Part shown: piece after piece, positions 44,409-56,315 of the stretch
Layout of the letters: each line of letters begins with the position of its first letter
How positions within the stretch are numbered: position 1 is the first letter of the stretch
Source: Geopseudomonas aromaticivorans
GTDB lineage: Bacteria; Pseudomonadota; Gammaproteobacteria; Pseudomonadales; Pseudomonadaceae
Direction of reading: 5' to 3'
Assembly (NCBI RefSeq): GCF_019097855.1
Contig: NZ_JAHRGL010000057.1
Span: 124,001 to 188,000, forward strand
DNA: 64,000 nt
Position numbers and translations under genes: made by a program
The notes under the pieces: generated by a model
What the model saw: the letters and a program-made list of their open reading frames with translations, nothing else
What the model was told of the DNA's origin: nothing
The model's database searches: none

Positions 44409-44537
44409 GGCTACTCACAAGAGAACAAAGGCGGCCTGCGGGCCGCGGACGTTGGCGCACGATACCATGCTGACCTTCTTCTAATAAGGCGCCAACATAG
44501 ACTCAATCATTCTATTAATATACCGAAGCGCAGCAGC
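44409..44537 (-). promoter_or_regulatory. AT-rich cysD upstream region, possible CysB target
   Basis: This gap holds an AT-rich block (ATATTAATAGAATGATTGAG on the minus strand, 44501-44520), unlike its GC-rich surroundings. CysB sites are AT-rich but poorly defined, so the assignment rests mainly on known biology. A weak TGATTG-N17-TATTAG pair is the best promoter candidate. The nif3-family gene ends just beyond it. Confidence 0.35.
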
Positions 44538-45296
44538 TCAAACCGGGTTGGAGCAATCGATGAAGCGATGCTCCACCGCAAAGCGACGAGCGATCCACTC
44601 GCCCAGCGCCTGTACCCCGTAGCGCTCGGTGGCGTGATGGCCGGCAGCGACAAAACTGATGCCGTTCTCGCGCGCGCTATGCACGGTGGACTCGGACACC
44701 TCGCCGCTCAGATAGGCATCGGCGCCCGCTGCGATCGCCTGCTCGATATAGCCCTGTGCCGCACCGGTGCACCAGGCCACCCGGCGAATCGGCCCGCACC
44801 CCGGCACCAGCAGCGGCTCGCGACCGAGTACCCGCGCCACCTGGGCCGCAAACTCCGCCGGACTGAGCGCCTGCGCCAGGCTGCCGAGCAGGCCGACCGA
44901 GCGCGGATTACCCGGCTCCAGCGGCCCCTCCACCTGCAGGCCGAGGCGCTGTGCCAGTTGCACGTTGTTACCGACCTCGGGGTGCAGGTCCAGCGGCAGG
45001 TGGTAGGCCAGCAGGCTGATGTCATGGCCCAGCAGGGTCTTCAGCCGGCGCCGCTTCATCCCGGTGATGCAGGCATTCTCGTTTTTCCAGAAATAGCCGT
45101 GGTGCACCAGCACCAGATCGGCCTGCGCTTCGACCGCGGCATCCAGCAGCGCCTGGCTGGCGGTCACGCCGCTGACGATGCGGCGTACCTCGGCACGCCC
45201 CTCGACCTGCAGGCCGTTGGGGCAATAGTCGACAATGCGCGCGGCATCCAGATAACGATCTACTTCAGTAACCAGGGTGTGCAGGGCGACAGCCAT
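44538..45296 (-). CDS. Nif3-like dinuclear metal center protein, YbgI family (252 aa)
   Basis: A Nif3/YbgI family protein; members bind two metal ions and are linked to GTP cyclohydrolase I type 2 activity in some bacteria, but the role is unproven here. The metal-ligand motif VLVHHGYFWKN is near residue 63, and the C-terminal GEVSESTVHSARENGISFVA and GHHATERYGVQAL supply the other His/Glu ligands. It is divergent from algW and followed by the cysD operon region. Confidence 0.9.
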   Translation of the reverse strand: MAVALHTLVTEVDRYLDAARIVDYCPNGLQVEGRAEVRRIVSGVTASQALLDAAVEAQADLVLVHHGYFWKNENACITGMKRRRLKTLLGHDISLLAYHLPLDLHPEVGNNVQLAQRLGLQVEGPLEPGNPRSVGLLGSLAQALSPAEFAAQVARVLGREPLLVPGCGPIRRVAWCTGAAQGYIEQAIAAGADAYLSGEVSESTVHSARENGISFVAAGHHATERYGVQALGEWIARRFAVEHRFIDCSNPV

Positions 45297-45344
45297 GAGA
45301 CTCTCCGTAACAGTCGGCGACTGCTTTCGCAGGCGCCGAACTCG

Positions 45345-45350
45345 TATAAT
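45345..45350 (+). promoter_or_regulatory. -10 box of algW
   Basis: A perfect TATAAT on the plus strand lies 51 bases before the algW ATG. The -35 at the usual spacing (TGCTTT) is poor. It sits in the 104-base divergent gap between the Nif3-family gene and algW. Confidence 0.5.
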
Positions 45351-45400
45351 GCGGCCACCTTAATTGGCCCTACCCCGCCCCGCAAGCCCAAGGACCCCTG

Positions 45401-46543
<1,143 letters not shown>

Positions 46544-46563
46544 GTGAGTGAGGCGACGGCCGG

Positions 46564-46607
46564 GCAGAACAAAAACGGCGCCCCGCGGGGCGCCGTTTTT
46601 GTTCTGC
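46564..46607. terminator. 44-base perfect palindrome, bidirectional terminator
   Basis: A perfect 44-base palindrome with half-site GCAGAACAAAAACGGCGCCCCG (22 bp, no loop bases unpaired by sequence) lies between algW (plus) and hisC (minus). The T runs at either side serve both genes. It starts 20 bases after the algW stop and ends 12 bases after the hisC stop. Confidence 0.93.
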
Positions 46608-46619
46608 GATGTCACGACC

Positions 46620-47678
46620 TCACTGTACCAGGCCGGTCAGCGCCTCCTGCAGAGCCATGTTCTGTTCGGCGGTACCGATGGTGATGCGCAGGAACTGATT
46701 GATCCGCTCCTGCTTGAAGTGGCGCACGATCACCCCCTGCTCACGCAGGGCGGCTGCCAGCTGCGCCGCGTCATGCCGTGGATGGCGGGCGAAGATGAAG
46801 TTGGCCGCCGACGGCAGCACCTCGAAGCCCAGATCCTGCAGCTCGCTGACCAGCTGCTCGCGGCTGGCGATCACCGCCTGGCAGGTCTGCTCGAAGTAGT
46901 CCTGATCCTCGAATGCCGCTACCGCGCCGACCAGCGCCAGACGATCCAGCGGATAGGAGTTGAAGCTGTTCTTGATCCGCTCCAGCGCCTCGATCAACTC
47001 GGCGTTGCCGACCGCCAGGCCGACGCGCAGACCGGCCAGGGAACGCGACTTGGACAGGGTCTGGGTCACCAGCAGGTTCGGATACTGGTCGACCAGGCTG
47101 ATCGCGCTCTCGCCGCCGAAGTCGACGTAGGCTTCATCCACCACCACCACCGACTCGGTGTTGGCCTCCAGCAGCCGGCGGATCGCCGCCAGCGGCAGCA
47201 GGCAGCCGGTCGGCGCATTCGGGTTGGGGAAGATGATGCCGCCGTTGGGCCGGTCGTAGTCCGCCACATTGATGCGGAACTGCGCGTCCAGCGCCACGGT
47301 CTCGAACGGGATGCCGTACAGGCCACAGTACACCGGGTAGAAGCTGTAGCTGATGTCGGGGAACAGCAGCGGCCGGCCGTGCTGGAACAGGCCGTGGAAC
47401 ACGTGGGCCAGCACCTCGTCGGAGCCGTTGCCGAGAAACACCTGGCCGGCCTGCACACCATAGTAGTCGGCGATGGCCTGCTTCAGGCGCTCGCCGTTGG
47501 GGTCTGGATACAGGCGCAGGCTGTCGTCCAGCTCGGCGCGGATTGCCTCGAGCACCTTGGGCGACGGGCCGTAGGGGTTCTCGTTGGTGTTGAGCTTGAC
47601 CAGTCGGGCCAGCTTGGGCTGCTCACCCGGCACGTAGGGCACCAGGTCCTTGACGAAGGGGCTCCAGAATTTGCTCAC
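46620..47678 (-). CDS. hisC: Histidinol-phosphate aminotransferase (352 aa, GTG start)
   Basis: A PLP-dependent class II aminotransferase making histidinol phosphate. The PLP lysine is Lys210 in [11 protein letters not shown]; other conserved parts are [25 protein letters not shown] and [12 protein letters not shown]. The start is GTG at 47678 ([12 protein letters not shown]) with an AGGAGAGAAGG run just upstream. It follows hisD after a 90-base gap filled by a repeat element, and ends at the long terminator shared with algW. Confidence 0.96.
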   Translation of the reverse strand: MSKFWSPFVKDLVPYVPGEQPKLARLVKLNTNENPYGPSPKVLEAIRAELDDSLRLYPDPNGERLKQAIADYYGVQAGQVFLGNGSDEVLAHVFHGLFQHGRPLLFPDISYSFYPVYCGLYGIPFETVALDAQFRINVADYDRPNGGIIFPNPNAPTGCLLPLAAIRRLLEANTESVVVVDEAYVDFGGESAISLVDQYPNLLVTQTLSKSRSLAGLRVGLAVGNAELIEALERIKNSFNSYPLDRLALVGAVAAFEDQDYFEQTCQAVIASREQLVSELQDLGFEVLPSAANFIFARHPRHDAAQLAAALREQGVIVRHFKQERINQFLRITIGTAEQNMALQEALTGLVQ

Positions 47679-47697
47679 GCCCTTCTCTCCTCGAATG

Positions 47698-47766
47698 CGT
47701 AGGGTGCGCCGTGCGCACCGAATCGTTGAGGGTGCGCATGGCCTATGCGGCCCCGCGCACCCTACG
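47698..47766. repeat. REP-like nested inverted repeat between hisD and hisC
   Basis: Outer arms CGTAGGGTGCGC (47698-47709) and GCGCACCCTACG (47755-47766) are exact complements. The inside also holds GTGCGCACC and GGGTGCGCA, giving a second, inner stem. The element ends two bases before the hisD stop and fills most of the 90-base hisD-hisC gap. Similar GTAGGGTGCGC repeats are, as I recall, common in Pseudomonas genomes. It may stabilise mRNA or attenuate read-through. Confidence 0.75.
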
Positions 47767-47768
47767 GC

Positions 47769-49076
47769 TTACTTGATGCGGAACTCGGCGCTGCGCGCAT
47801 GGGCGGTCAGCGACTCGCCGCGCGCCAGTACCGAGGCGGTCTTGCCCAGCTCGGAGGCGCCGGCGGCCGAACAGAAGATGATCGACGAGCGCTTCTGGAA
47901 GTCGTAGACCCCCAGCGGCGAGGAGAAGCGCGCGGTGCCGGAGGTCGGCAGCACGTGGTTCGGCCCGGCGCAGTAGTCGCCCAGTGCTTCCGCGGTATAC
48001 CTGCCCATGAAGATCGCGCCGGCATGGCGGATCTGCGACAGCCACTGCTGCGGATCTGCCACCGACAGCTCCAGGTGCTCCGGGGCAATACGGTTGGCCA
48101 CGGCGATGGCCTGCGCCATGTCGGCGACCTGGATCAGCGCACCGCGGGCCTCCAGCGAGGTGCGGATGATCTCGGCGCGCTCCATGGTCGGCAGCAGACG
48201 GGCGATGCTCTCGGCGACCCGGTCGAGGAAGGCGGCGTCCGGACTGACCAGGATCGACTGGGCGTCCTCGTCGTGCTCGGCCTGGGAAAACAGGTCCATG
48301 GCGATCCAGTCCGGATCGGTCTGGCCGTCGCAGACCACCAGGATCTCCGAGGGGCCGGCGATCATGTCGATGCCGACCTGGCCGAATACGTGGCGCTTGG
48401 CGGTGGCCACATAGATGTTGCCCGGACCGACCACCTTGTCCACCTGTGGCACGCTTTCGGTACCGTAGGCCAGCGCGGCCACGGCCTGGGCGCCGCCAAT
48501 AGTGAATACGCGGTCGACACCGGCCACGCAGGCGGCGGCCAGCACCAGCTCGTTGAGTTCGCCGCGCGGCGTCGGCACCACCATGACCACCTCGGCGACA
48601 CCGGCGACCTTGGCCGGGATGGCGTTCATCAGCACCGACGACGGATAGGCGGCCTTGCCGCCCGGCACATACAGGCCGGCGCGATCCAGCGGGGTGACTT
48701 GCTGACCGAGCACGGTGCCGTCAGCCTCGGTGTAGGTCCAGGAGTCCTGCTTCTGCCGCTCGTGGTACAGGCGCACGCGCTCGGCGGCCTTTTCCAGCGC
48801 CTCGCGCTGCTCGACACTGATGCGGGTCAGGGCCAGTTCCAGACGCTCGCGCGGCAGGATCAGCTCGGCCATCGAGGTCGCCTCGACGCCATCGAAGCGC
48901 CGGGTGAACTCGACCAGCGCGGCATCGCCGCGCTCGCGCACGCCCTTGATGATATCCAGCACGCGCTGGTTGACCGCATCGTCGGACACGCTTTCCCAGC
49001 TCAGCAGATGATCCAGATGGCTGGCAAACTGCGGATCGGCGGCGTCGAGTCGGCGGATGGCGATTGGTGCGGTCAT
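47769..49076 (-). CDS. hisD: Histidinol dehydrogenase (435 aa)
   Basis: A zinc-dependent NAD enzyme doing the last two oxidation steps of histidine synthesis. The signature [20 protein letters not shown] and metal-ligand parts ([16 protein letters not shown], with the conserved His) are present, and [16 protein letters not shown] near the C-terminus is typical. The length is near 435-440 of the family. The stop abuts the REP-like repeat. Confidence 0.97.
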   Translation of the reverse strand: MTAPIAIRRLDAADPQFASHLDHLLSWESVSDDAVNQRVLDIIKGVRERGDAALVEFTRRFDGVEATSMAELILPRERLELALTRISVEQREALEKAAERVRLYHERQKQDSWTYTEADGTVLGQQVTPLDRAGLYVPGGKAAYPSSVLMNAIPAKVAGVAEVVMVVPTPRGELNELVLAAACVAGVDRVFTIGGAQAVAALAYGTESVPQVDKVVGPGNIYVATAKRHVFGQVGIDMIAGPSEILVVCDGQTDPDWIAMDLFSQAEHDEDAQSILVSPDAAFLDRVAESIARLLPTMERAEIIRTSLEARGALIQVADMAQAIAVANRIAPEHLELSVADPQQWLSQIRHAGAIFMGRYTAEALGDYCAGPNHVLPTSGTARFSSPLGVYDFQKRSSIIFCSAAGASELGKTASVLARGESLTAHARSAEFRIK

Positions 49077-49240
49077 GGCAAAGCCTCTCTGGCGTAAGCG
49101 GGATCGGGCGCCGCTAGACTAGCAGGCCTTCCGTGCGGGCACCCGGCAATTGTGGCTATGACACGGATAGGCGATCGCGACCGGTGGTCGCAGGACAATA
49201 CGGGATATTCGGCATCTGCCGGCGAGCGCTGACCGATGCG

Positions 49241-49258
49241 GGCGCCATCCGTGGCGCC
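49241..49258 (-). promoter_or_regulatory. Hairpin in the hisG-hisD gap
   Basis: A perfect 7-bp stem (GGCGCCA/TGGCGCC) with a 4-base loop lies 11 bases after the hisG stop in the 193-base gap to hisD. No T run follows on the minus strand. It may reduce read-through. The rest of the gap (49077-49240) has a small 6-3-6 inverted repeat (GCGACC/GGTCGC, 49177-49191) and no gene. No histidine-rich leader peptide was found. Confidence 0.35.
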
Positions 49259-49269
49259 GCAGAGGACAC

Positions 49270-49902
49270 TCAGTGCCGGCGTGACTCCACGGCCTGGCGC
49301 AGGGTATCGATCAGCGCCTGGATGCGCGCGTGCTGCATCTTCATCGAGGCCTTGTTGACGACCAGCCGCGAGCTGACGTGGCAGATCAGCTCCTGCGGCT
49401 CCAGACCGTTGGCGCGCAGGGTGTTGCCGGTGTCGACCACGTCGATGATCTTGTCGGCCAGGCCCACCAGCGGCGCCAGCTCCATGGAGCCGTACAGCTT
49501 GATGATGTCCACCTGACGGCCCTGCTCGGCATAGTAGCGCTTGGCCACGTTGACGAACTTGGTGGCCACCCGCAGACGACCCGTGGGTTCCGCTGCGCCG
49601 ACCTTGCCGGCGGTCATCAGCTTGCACTGGGCGATCTGCAGATCCAGCGGCTCGTAGAGCCCCTGGCCGCCGTACTCCAGCAGCACATCCTTGCCGGCCA
49701 CGCCGAGATCGGCCGCGCCGTGCTCGACGTAGGTCGGCACGTCGGTGGCGCGCACGATCAGCAGGCGCACATCGGCCTGGGTGGTCGGAATGATCAGCTT
49801 GCGGCTCTTGTCCGGATTCTCGGTCGGCACGATGCCGGCTTCAGCCAGCAGCGGCAGGGTATCGTCGAGAATGCGGCCCTTGGACAGCGCGATGGTCAGC
49901 AT
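49270..49902 (-). CDS. hisG: ATP phosphoribosyltransferase, short form HisG-S (210 aa)
   Basis: Catalyses the first step of histidine synthesis. It begins [19 protein letters not shown] and has [17 protein letters not shown] and the PRPP loop [16 protein letters not shown] ([13 protein letters not shown]). At 210 residues it is the short catalytic form that lacks the C-terminal histidine-sensing domain and needs the regulatory partner HisZ, whose gene is not in this window. It follows murA after 9 bases, so it is likely in the ibaG-murA unit. Confidence 0.96.
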   Translation of the reverse strand: MLTIALSKGRILDDTLPLLAEAGIVPTENPDKSRKLIIPTTQADVRLLIVRATDVPTYVEHGAADLGVAGKDVLLEYGGQGLYEPLDLQIAQCKLMTAGKVGAAEPTGRLRVATKFVNVAKRYYAEQGRQVDIIKLYGSMELAPLVGLADKIIDVVDTGNTLRANGLEPQELICHVSSRLVVNKASMKMQHARIQALIDTLRQAVESRRH

Positions 49903-49911
49903 GACTGGTTC

Positions 49912-51439
<1,528 letters not shown>

Positions 51440-51540
51440 AACTCAACCTCAATGGGGAACCAGCATGATTTGGCCGGTCATCATACAAAAAAGCCCCCGA
51501 CCTGCGAACCCCGCGCGCGCCACGGCGCCCGGCAGCTGCC

Positions 51541-51849
51541 TCAGTCGGCGAGAGGCAACAGCTCCAGCAGCCCGTAAACCTCGGCGATCTGGTGCATGTC
51601 CTCCGGCAGGTTGCGGATCTGCAGGCGCTTGCCGGTCGCCTGTGCATCCCGCAGCAGGCACAGCAGCAGCGACAGGCCGACACTGCTGCTCTGGGTGATG
51701 GCTGCACAGTCGATCCACACGTCCTGCGTGCGGCTGCCGGCCAGCAGACGGCGGCCGGCGGCGCGCAATTCGGCGCCGACATGCATGTCGATCACCCCTT
51801 GCAGCGCCAGTCCGCCCGACTGCACCTCGCGCAGCGTGCCTCGACTCAT
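51541..51849 (-). CDS. mlaB: STAS-domain protein MlaB (102 aa)
   Basis: The small cytoplasmic STAS protein of the MlaFEDB transporter; it binds the ATPase MlaF and stabilises the complex. It has the STAS fold pattern WIDCAAITQSSSVGLSLLLC with the usual Ser cluster and LRDAQATGKRLQIRNLPEDM. The start overlaps the mlaC stop (ATGA). In E. coli the order is mlaFEDCB, as here on the minus strand. Confidence 0.9.
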   Translation of the reverse strand: MSRGTLREVQSGGLALQGVIDMHVGAELRAAGRRLLAGSRTQDVWIDCAAITQSSSVGLSLLLCLLRDAQATGKRLQIRNLPEDMHQIAEVYGLLELLPLAD

Positions 51850-52496
51850 TGCTGGCTGCCGCCCTGCTGGGCATTGGCGGTTTCCTGGGCACGCGCCACG
51901 GCGTCACCCCAGGTGGCAATCACCTTGTCCAGATCGTTGCCGTTGCTGCGCATCGACTCGGCGAACTGGTCGCGGAACAGCTTGCCGACATTGATGCCGT
52001 TGATGATCACGTTACGCACCTTCCAGCCGCCGTCCTTCTGCTCCAGGGTGTAGGTCAGCGGGTAGATGGCGCCGGTACGGCCGACCACTTCCATGTTCAC
52101 CGAAGCCCGCCCCGGCTCGCGGGCGGCCGGGGCCGGCAGCATGCGGATCTCCTGGTTGTCGTACTCGAGCAGGGCGCTGCCGTAGAACTTCACCAGACTG
52201 CGCTTGAAGCTTTCCTGGAAGGTCTGCATCTGCTCCGCCGAGGCCTGGCGGCTGTAGCGCACGGTCATCACGCCGCGAGCGAAACCATCGAAATCGATCA
52301 CCGGAGTGAGGATGCTGTTGAGCGCCAGGTAGAAGGCCTCGGGATCCTGTTTGAACTGCTCGCGCTTGCTGTTCAGTTCGCCCAGCACTTGATCGGTGGC
52401 GCCTTGCACCACTTGCTGCGGAGTGGCCGCAGCGTGAGCCATGAAGGGTAGGCAGGCCAGCAGCACGAGCAGGCCACGACGCAGGAACTTGTACAT
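51846..52496 (-). CDS. mlaC: Periplasmic phospholipid shuttle MlaC (216 aa)
   Basis: Carries phospholipid between the outer-membrane MlaA complex and the inner-membrane MlaFEDB. The signal peptide MYKFLRRGLLVLLACLPFMA ends at AHA. The mature protein has SILTPVIDFDGFARGVMTVR, YLALNSILTP and DGGWKVRNVIINGINVGKLF as in the Tol-type toluene-tolerance family Ttg2D. In P. aeruginosa this family is named Ttg2. Confidence 0.94.
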   Translation of the reverse strand: MYKFLRRGLLVLLACLPFMAHAAATPQQVVQGATDQVLGELNSKREQFKQDPEAFYLALNSILTPVIDFDGFARGVMTVRYSRQASAEQMQTFQESFKRSLVKFYGSALLEYDNQEIRMLPAPAAREPGRASVNMEVVGRTGAIYPLTYTLEQKDGGWKVRNVIINGINVGKLFRDQFAESMRSNGNDLDKVIATWGDAVARAQETANAQQGGSQQ

Positions 52497-52518
52497 GGTG
52501 GTTTCCTAGGTTGCGTGT

Positions 52519-52995
52519 TTATTTGGCGGAGGCGGGTTCTTTGTTGACGGAGTTGAGCAGGAACTTGCCGATCAGGTCTTCCAGCACCAGTGCCGACTGG
52601 GTATCGCGGATCACCCCGCCATCCTTCAGCACCGCCTCTTCGCCACCGATGCTGATGCCGATGTACTTTTCGCCGAGCAGGCCGGCCGTGAGGATCGACG
52701 CGGTCGAATCAAGCGGTAGATTGTCGACGCGCTGATCGAGCTCCATGGTCACCCGCCCCATGAAGCTGTCGCGATCCAGGTCCACCGCCACCACCTTGCC
52801 GATGGTCACCCCGGCCATGGTGACCTTGGCGCGCGGACTGATGCCGGCCGTGTTGTCGAAATAGGCATAGAGCCGGTAGGTGGTTTCCGCCGCACCGACA
52901 GTCAGGCCGCTGACGCGCAGGGCCAGCAGCAGCAGGGCCAGCAGTCCGGCCAGCAGGAACAGGCCAACACCGATTTCCAGAGAACGCGATTGCAT
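52519..52995 (-). CDS. mlaD: MCE-domain lipid transport protein MlaD (158 aa)
   Basis: A single MCE domain anchored by an N-terminal helix (about 8-28, GVGLFLLAGLLALLLLALRV); it forms the hexameric pore on MlaE. The MCE segment YRLYAYFDNTAGISPRAKVT and MAGVTIGKVVAVDLD is typical. The start is the ATG at 52995, which overlaps the mlaE stop by one base (TGATG); an in-frame TTG one codon upstream is less likely. The conserved DTQSALVLEDLIG tail is present. Confidence 0.94.
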   Translation of the reverse strand: MQSRSLEIGVGLFLLAGLLALLLLALRVSGLTVGAAETTYRLYAYFDNTAGISPRAKVTMAGVTIGKVVAVDLDRDSFMGRVTMELDQRVDNLPLDSTASILTAGLLGEKYIGISIGGEEAVLKDGGVIRDTQSALVLEDLIGKFLLNSVNKEPASAK

Positions 52996-53792
52996 CAAAA
53001 ATCTCCAAACATCAGAGCGGTAAGAATGAAGTCAAGACCGAGCACGGCCAGCGAGGCATACACCACGGTGCGGGTAGTGGCACGACTGATACCCTCGGAG
53101 GTCGGTTCGCAGTCGTAACCCTGGAACACCGCGATCCAGGTCACCACCACGGCGAACACCATGCTTTTGATCACGCCGTTGAGCACATCGCCCTGAAACT
53201 CCACGCTGCGCTGCATGTTGCCCCAGTAGGAGCCCTCGTAAACGCCGAGCCAGTCGACGGCGACCATCGCCCCGCCCCAGATACCGACCACGGTGAAGAT
53301 CGCCGAGAGCAGCGGCATGGAAATGAAGCCGGCCCACAGGCGTGGCGCGATGATGTACTTCAGCGGGTCGACGCCGATCATCTCCAGGCTGGACAACTGC
53401 TCGGTGGACTTCATGTTGCCGATCTCGGCGGCCAGCGCCGAACCGGCGCGGCCGGCGAACAGCAGCGCGGTCACCACCGGCCCCAGCTCGCGCAGCAGGG
53501 TCAGCGCCACCATCTGCCCGACCGCCTCCTCGGAGGCGAAGTCGACCAGGATGTTGTAGCCCTGCAGGGCCAGCACCATGCCGATGAAGATGCCGGAAAC
53601 GATGATGATCGCCAGCGACAGCACGCCGACCGCATACAGCTGCTTGAGCAGCAACTGCAGGAAGCTGCCGGCGCCGTTGCGTCCGAACAGGGCATGCACG
53701 AGGAACAGGGTCGAGCGACCGAGGGCCTCGAGCACATCGAGACCGGAACGCCCCAGCAGGCGCACCCGCTCGAGTGGCGGAGTCTTGCGCAT
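52995..53792 (-). CDS. mlaE: ABC transporter permease MlaE (265 aa)
   Basis: The permease of the phospholipid transporter, inner membrane, about five to six helices. The MlaE family segments [40 protein letters not shown] and [20 protein letters not shown] (near the C-terminus) are conserved. The start overlaps the mlaF stop by one base and the stop overlaps mlaD, so the operon is tightly coupled. Confidence 0.95.
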   Translation of the reverse strand: MRKTPPLERVRLLGRSGLDVLEALGRSTLFLVHALFGRNGAGSFLQLLLKQLYAVGVLSLAIIIVSGIFIGMVLALQGYNILVDFASEEAVGQMVALTLLRELGPVVTALLFAGRAGSALAAEIGNMKSTEQLSSLEMIGVDPLKYIIAPRLWAGFISMPLLSAIFTVVGIWGGAMVAVDWLGVYEGSYWGNMQRSVEFQGDVLNGVIKSMVFAVVVTWIAVFQGYDCEPTSEGISRATTRTVVYASLAVLGLDFILTALMFGDF

Positions 53793-54601
53793 CAGGCGTC
53801 TCCCAGCAGGTCGCGGCGATAGTCGGCCGCAGGATAGTGGAAAGGCACCGGACCGTCGGCGATGCCCTTCATGAACTGGCGGATGCGCGGATTGTCGGAG
53901 GCCATCAACTCATCCGGCGTGCCCTGCCCCAGCACCTGGCCGTCGCCGACCACGTACAGGTAGTCGGCGATGCTGGCGGTTTCCGCCAGGTCGTGGGAGA
54001 CCACGATGCTGGTCAGGCCGAGCGCATCGTTGAGCAGGCGGATCAGCCGCACCAGCACGCCCATGGCGATGGGGTCCTGGCCAACGAACGGCTCGTCGTA
54101 CATGAGAATCTGCGGATCGAGGGCGATGGCGCGCGCCAGGGCCACGCGGCGCTTCATGCCGCCGGACAGCTCGTCGGGCATCAGCTCGAAGGCGCCACGC
54201 AGGCCGACCGCCTGCAGCTTCATCAGCACGATGTCGCGGACCATCTCCTCCGGCAGCTGGGTATGCACCCGCAGCGGGAAGGCGACGTTCTCGAACACGT
54301 TGAGGTCGGTGAACAGGGCGCCACTCTGGAACAGCACGCCCATCTGCTTGCGCATGTCGAACAGCTCGCTGCGCGACAGGGACGGGAGGTTCTGGCCGTT
54401 GACCACCACCGCCCCGCTGGACGGACGCAATTGCGCGCCGATCAGGCGCAGCAGGGTGGTCTTGCCGCAACCGGAAGGCCCCATGATGCCGGTCACCTTG
54501 CCGCGGGGGAAAACCAGATCTACATTGTCGAAGATGGTGCGCGCGCCGCGCTTGAAGGTTACACCTTTCAGTTCGACGGCAAACGCATTGTCGCTACTCA
54601 T
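53792..54601 (-). CDS. mlaF: ABC transporter ATPase MlaF (269 aa)
   Basis: The ATPase driving MlaFEDB. Walker A is [15 protein letters not shown], the Q-loop is in [11 protein letters not shown], the signature is [14 protein letters not shown], and Walker B is [12 protein letters not shown] with His in VVSHDLAE. The start at 54601 ([14 protein letters not shown]) has a good AAGGAG. An upstream in-frame extension has no support. It is the first gene of the mlaFEDCB unit, divergent from kdsD. Confidence 0.95.
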   Translation of the reverse strand: MSSDNAFAVELKGVTFKRGARTIFDNVDLVFPRGKVTGIMGPSGCGKTTLLRLIGAQLRPSSGAVVVNGQNLPSLSRSELFDMRKQMGVLFQSGALFTDLNVFENVAFPLRVHTQLPEEMVRDIVLMKLQAVGLRGAFELMPDELSGGMKRRVALARAIALDPQILMYDEPFVGQDPIAMGVLVRLIRLLNDALGLTSIVVSHDLAETASIADYLYVVGDGQVLGQGTPDELMASDNPRIRQFMKGIADGPVPFHYPAADYRRDLLGDA

Positions 54602-54767
54602 CGATACTCCTTGCGTGTCGGCCTGCGGGATGGACGTCTCGCGCCACGCTGGAGACACTCGCCGGGCATAAGCCGAATTGCCGCGCACTATAGCACCGCC
54701 GCCCGAACGCACCCAAGCGCCAGCCGCCCTGCCCAGCGCAGATGATGAGTGATCGGCACTTTGTCGC

Positions 54768-54773
54768 TATAAT
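54768..54773 (+). promoter_or_regulatory. -10 box of the kdsD-lptB operon
   Basis: A perfect TATAAT 20 bases before the kdsD ATG on the plus strand. The -35 at 17 bases (ATGAGT) is weak. The 192-base divergent gap between mlaF and kdsD holds no other gene. Confidence 0.5.
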
Positions 54774-54793
54774 GGCCGCCCACTCAGCCGACC

Positions 54794-55780
54794 ATGCCTG
54801 CCTCCATGCCCCAGTCGCCCTCCTTTATCCAATCGGCCCAGCACACCATCCGCCTGGAGATCGAGGCCGTGAACGATCTGCTGGTCCGGATCAACGGCGA
54901 CTTCATCCGCGCCTGCGAGCTGCTGCTGGCCTGCAAGGGCCGCGTGGTAGTGGTCGGCATGGGCAAGTCCGGCCACATCGGCCGCAAGATCGCCGCCACC
55001 CTGGCCAGCACCGGCACCACGGCGTTTTTCGTCCATCCGGCCGAGGCCAGCCACGGCGACATGGGCATGATCACCCGCGACGACGTGGTGCTGGCGCTGT
55101 CCAACTCCGGCAGCACCGCCGAGATCGTCACCCTGCTGCCACTGATCAAGCGCATGGGCATCACCCTGATCAGCATGACCGGCAATCCCGACTCGCCGCT
55201 GGCCCAGGCCGCCGCAGTCAATCTGGATGCCAGCGTCAGGCAGGAAGCCTGCCCGCTGAACCTTGCACCGACCTCCTCCACCACCGTCTCGCTGGTGCTC
55301 GGCGATGCCCTGGCCATTGCCCTGCTGGAGGCCCGCGGCTTCACGGCGGAAGACTTCGCCTTCTCCCACCCGGGCGGAGCGCTGGGGCGACGCCTGCTGC
55401 TCAAGGTGGAGAACATCATGCATGGCGGCGCCGACCTGCCGCAGGTGCAGCATGGCACCCCGCTGCGCGAGGCTCTGCTGGAAATGACCCGCAAGGGTCT
55501 GGGCATGACCGTGGTCACCGACGCCAATGGCCACCTGGCCGGCATCTTCACCGACGGCGACCTGCGCCGCGCCCTCGACCGCGGCGTCGACGTGCGCGAG
55601 GCGCGCATCGACGAGCTGATGACCGTCGGCGGCAAGACCGCCCGCCCCGACATGCTCGCGGCCGAAGCCCTGAAGATCATGGAGGACCACAAGATCAGCG
55701 CACTGGTGGTGATCGGTGCTGACAACCGCGCCATCGGCGCGCTGAACATGCACGACCTGCTGCGTGCCGGGGTAATGTGA
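54794..55780 (+). CDS. kdsD: D-arabinose-5-phosphate isomerase KdsD (328 aa)
   Basis: Converts ribulose 5-phosphate to arabinose 5-phosphate, the first Kdo step. An SIS domain (GRVVVVGMGKSGHIGRKIAA, then ALSNSGSTAEIVTLLPLI) is followed by two CBS domains (from about residue 200; EMTRKGLGMTVVTDANGHLA and LKIMEDHKISALVVIGADN). The length is the same as in E. coli. It begins the kdsD-kdsC-lptC-lptA-lptB unit. Confidence 0.96.
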   Translation: MPASMPQSPSFIQSAQHTIRLEIEAVNDLLVRINGDFIRACELLLACKGRVVVVGMGKSGHIGRKIAATLASTGTTAFFVHPAEASHGDMGMITRDDVVLALSNSGSTAEIVTLLPLIKRMGITLISMTGNPDSPLAQAAAVNLDASVRQEACPLNLAPTSSTTVSLVLGDALAIALLEARGFTAEDFAFSHPGGALGRRLLLKVENIMHGGADLPQVQHGTPLREALLEMTRKGLGMTVVTDANGHLAGIFTDGDLRRALDRGVDVREARIDELMTVGGKTARPDMLAAEALKIMEDHKISALVVIGADNRAIGALNMHDLLRAGVM

Positions 55781-56305
55781 ATGAATAGCGACCTGCAGCA
55801 ACGTGCCCGCCTGATCCGTCTGGCAATCTTCGACGTCGACGGCGTGCTGACCGACGGCAAGCTGTATTTCCTGCCTGAAGGCGGCGAATTCAAGACTTTC
55901 AACACCCTCGACGGCCACGGCATCAAGATGCTGATCAACTCCGGCGTGCGCACCGCGATCATCAGTGGGCGCAAGACCCCGGTGGTGGAGCGCCGGGCGC
56001 AGAACCTCGGCATCCAGCACCTCTACCAGGGCCGCGAGGACAAGTTGGTGGTGCTCGATGAACTGCTGGCCGAACTGGGACTCTCATATGCACAGGTCGC
56101 CTATCTGGGCGACGATCTGCCGGACCTGCCGGTGATCCGCCGGGTCGGCCTAGGCATGGCAGTAGCCAGCGCCGACACCTTCGTCCGCCAGCATGCCGCC
56201 GGCGTGACCCAGGCCCGCGGCGGCGAGGGCGCCGCCCGCGAGTTCTGCGAGCTGATCATGCGCGCCCAGGGCACGCTGGAGGCGGCCCAGGCCGCCTACC
56301 TGTAA
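55781..56305 (+). CDS. kdsC: KDO-8-phosphate phosphatase KdsC (174 aa)
   Basis: A HAD-family phosphatase (no cap, tetrameric) removing phosphate from Kdo-8-phosphate. The nucleophile region is FDVDGVLTDG (Asp18, Asp20), with later KMLINSGVRTAIISGRKT and YLGDDLPDLPVIRRVGLG containing the metal Asp pair. The start follows directly on the kdsD stop with no gap. Confidence 0.96.
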   Translation: MNSDLQQRARLIRLAIFDVDGVLTDGKLYFLPEGGEFKTFNTLDGHGIKMLINSGVRTAIISGRKTPVVERRAQNLGIQHLYQGREDKLVVLDELLAELGLSYAQVAYLGDDLPDLPVIRRVGLGMAVASADTFVRQHAAGVTQARGGEGAAREFCELIMRAQGTLEAAQAAYL

Positions 56306-56315
56306 CGGGATATCC

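Noticed and set aside
47678-47768. A coding region in the hisD-hisC gap
   Set aside because: The sequence is a nested inverted repeat and has no start with a ribosome site.
49077-49269. A histidine attenuator ahead of hisD
   Set aside because: The gap has small hairpins but no short open frame with a run of His codons.
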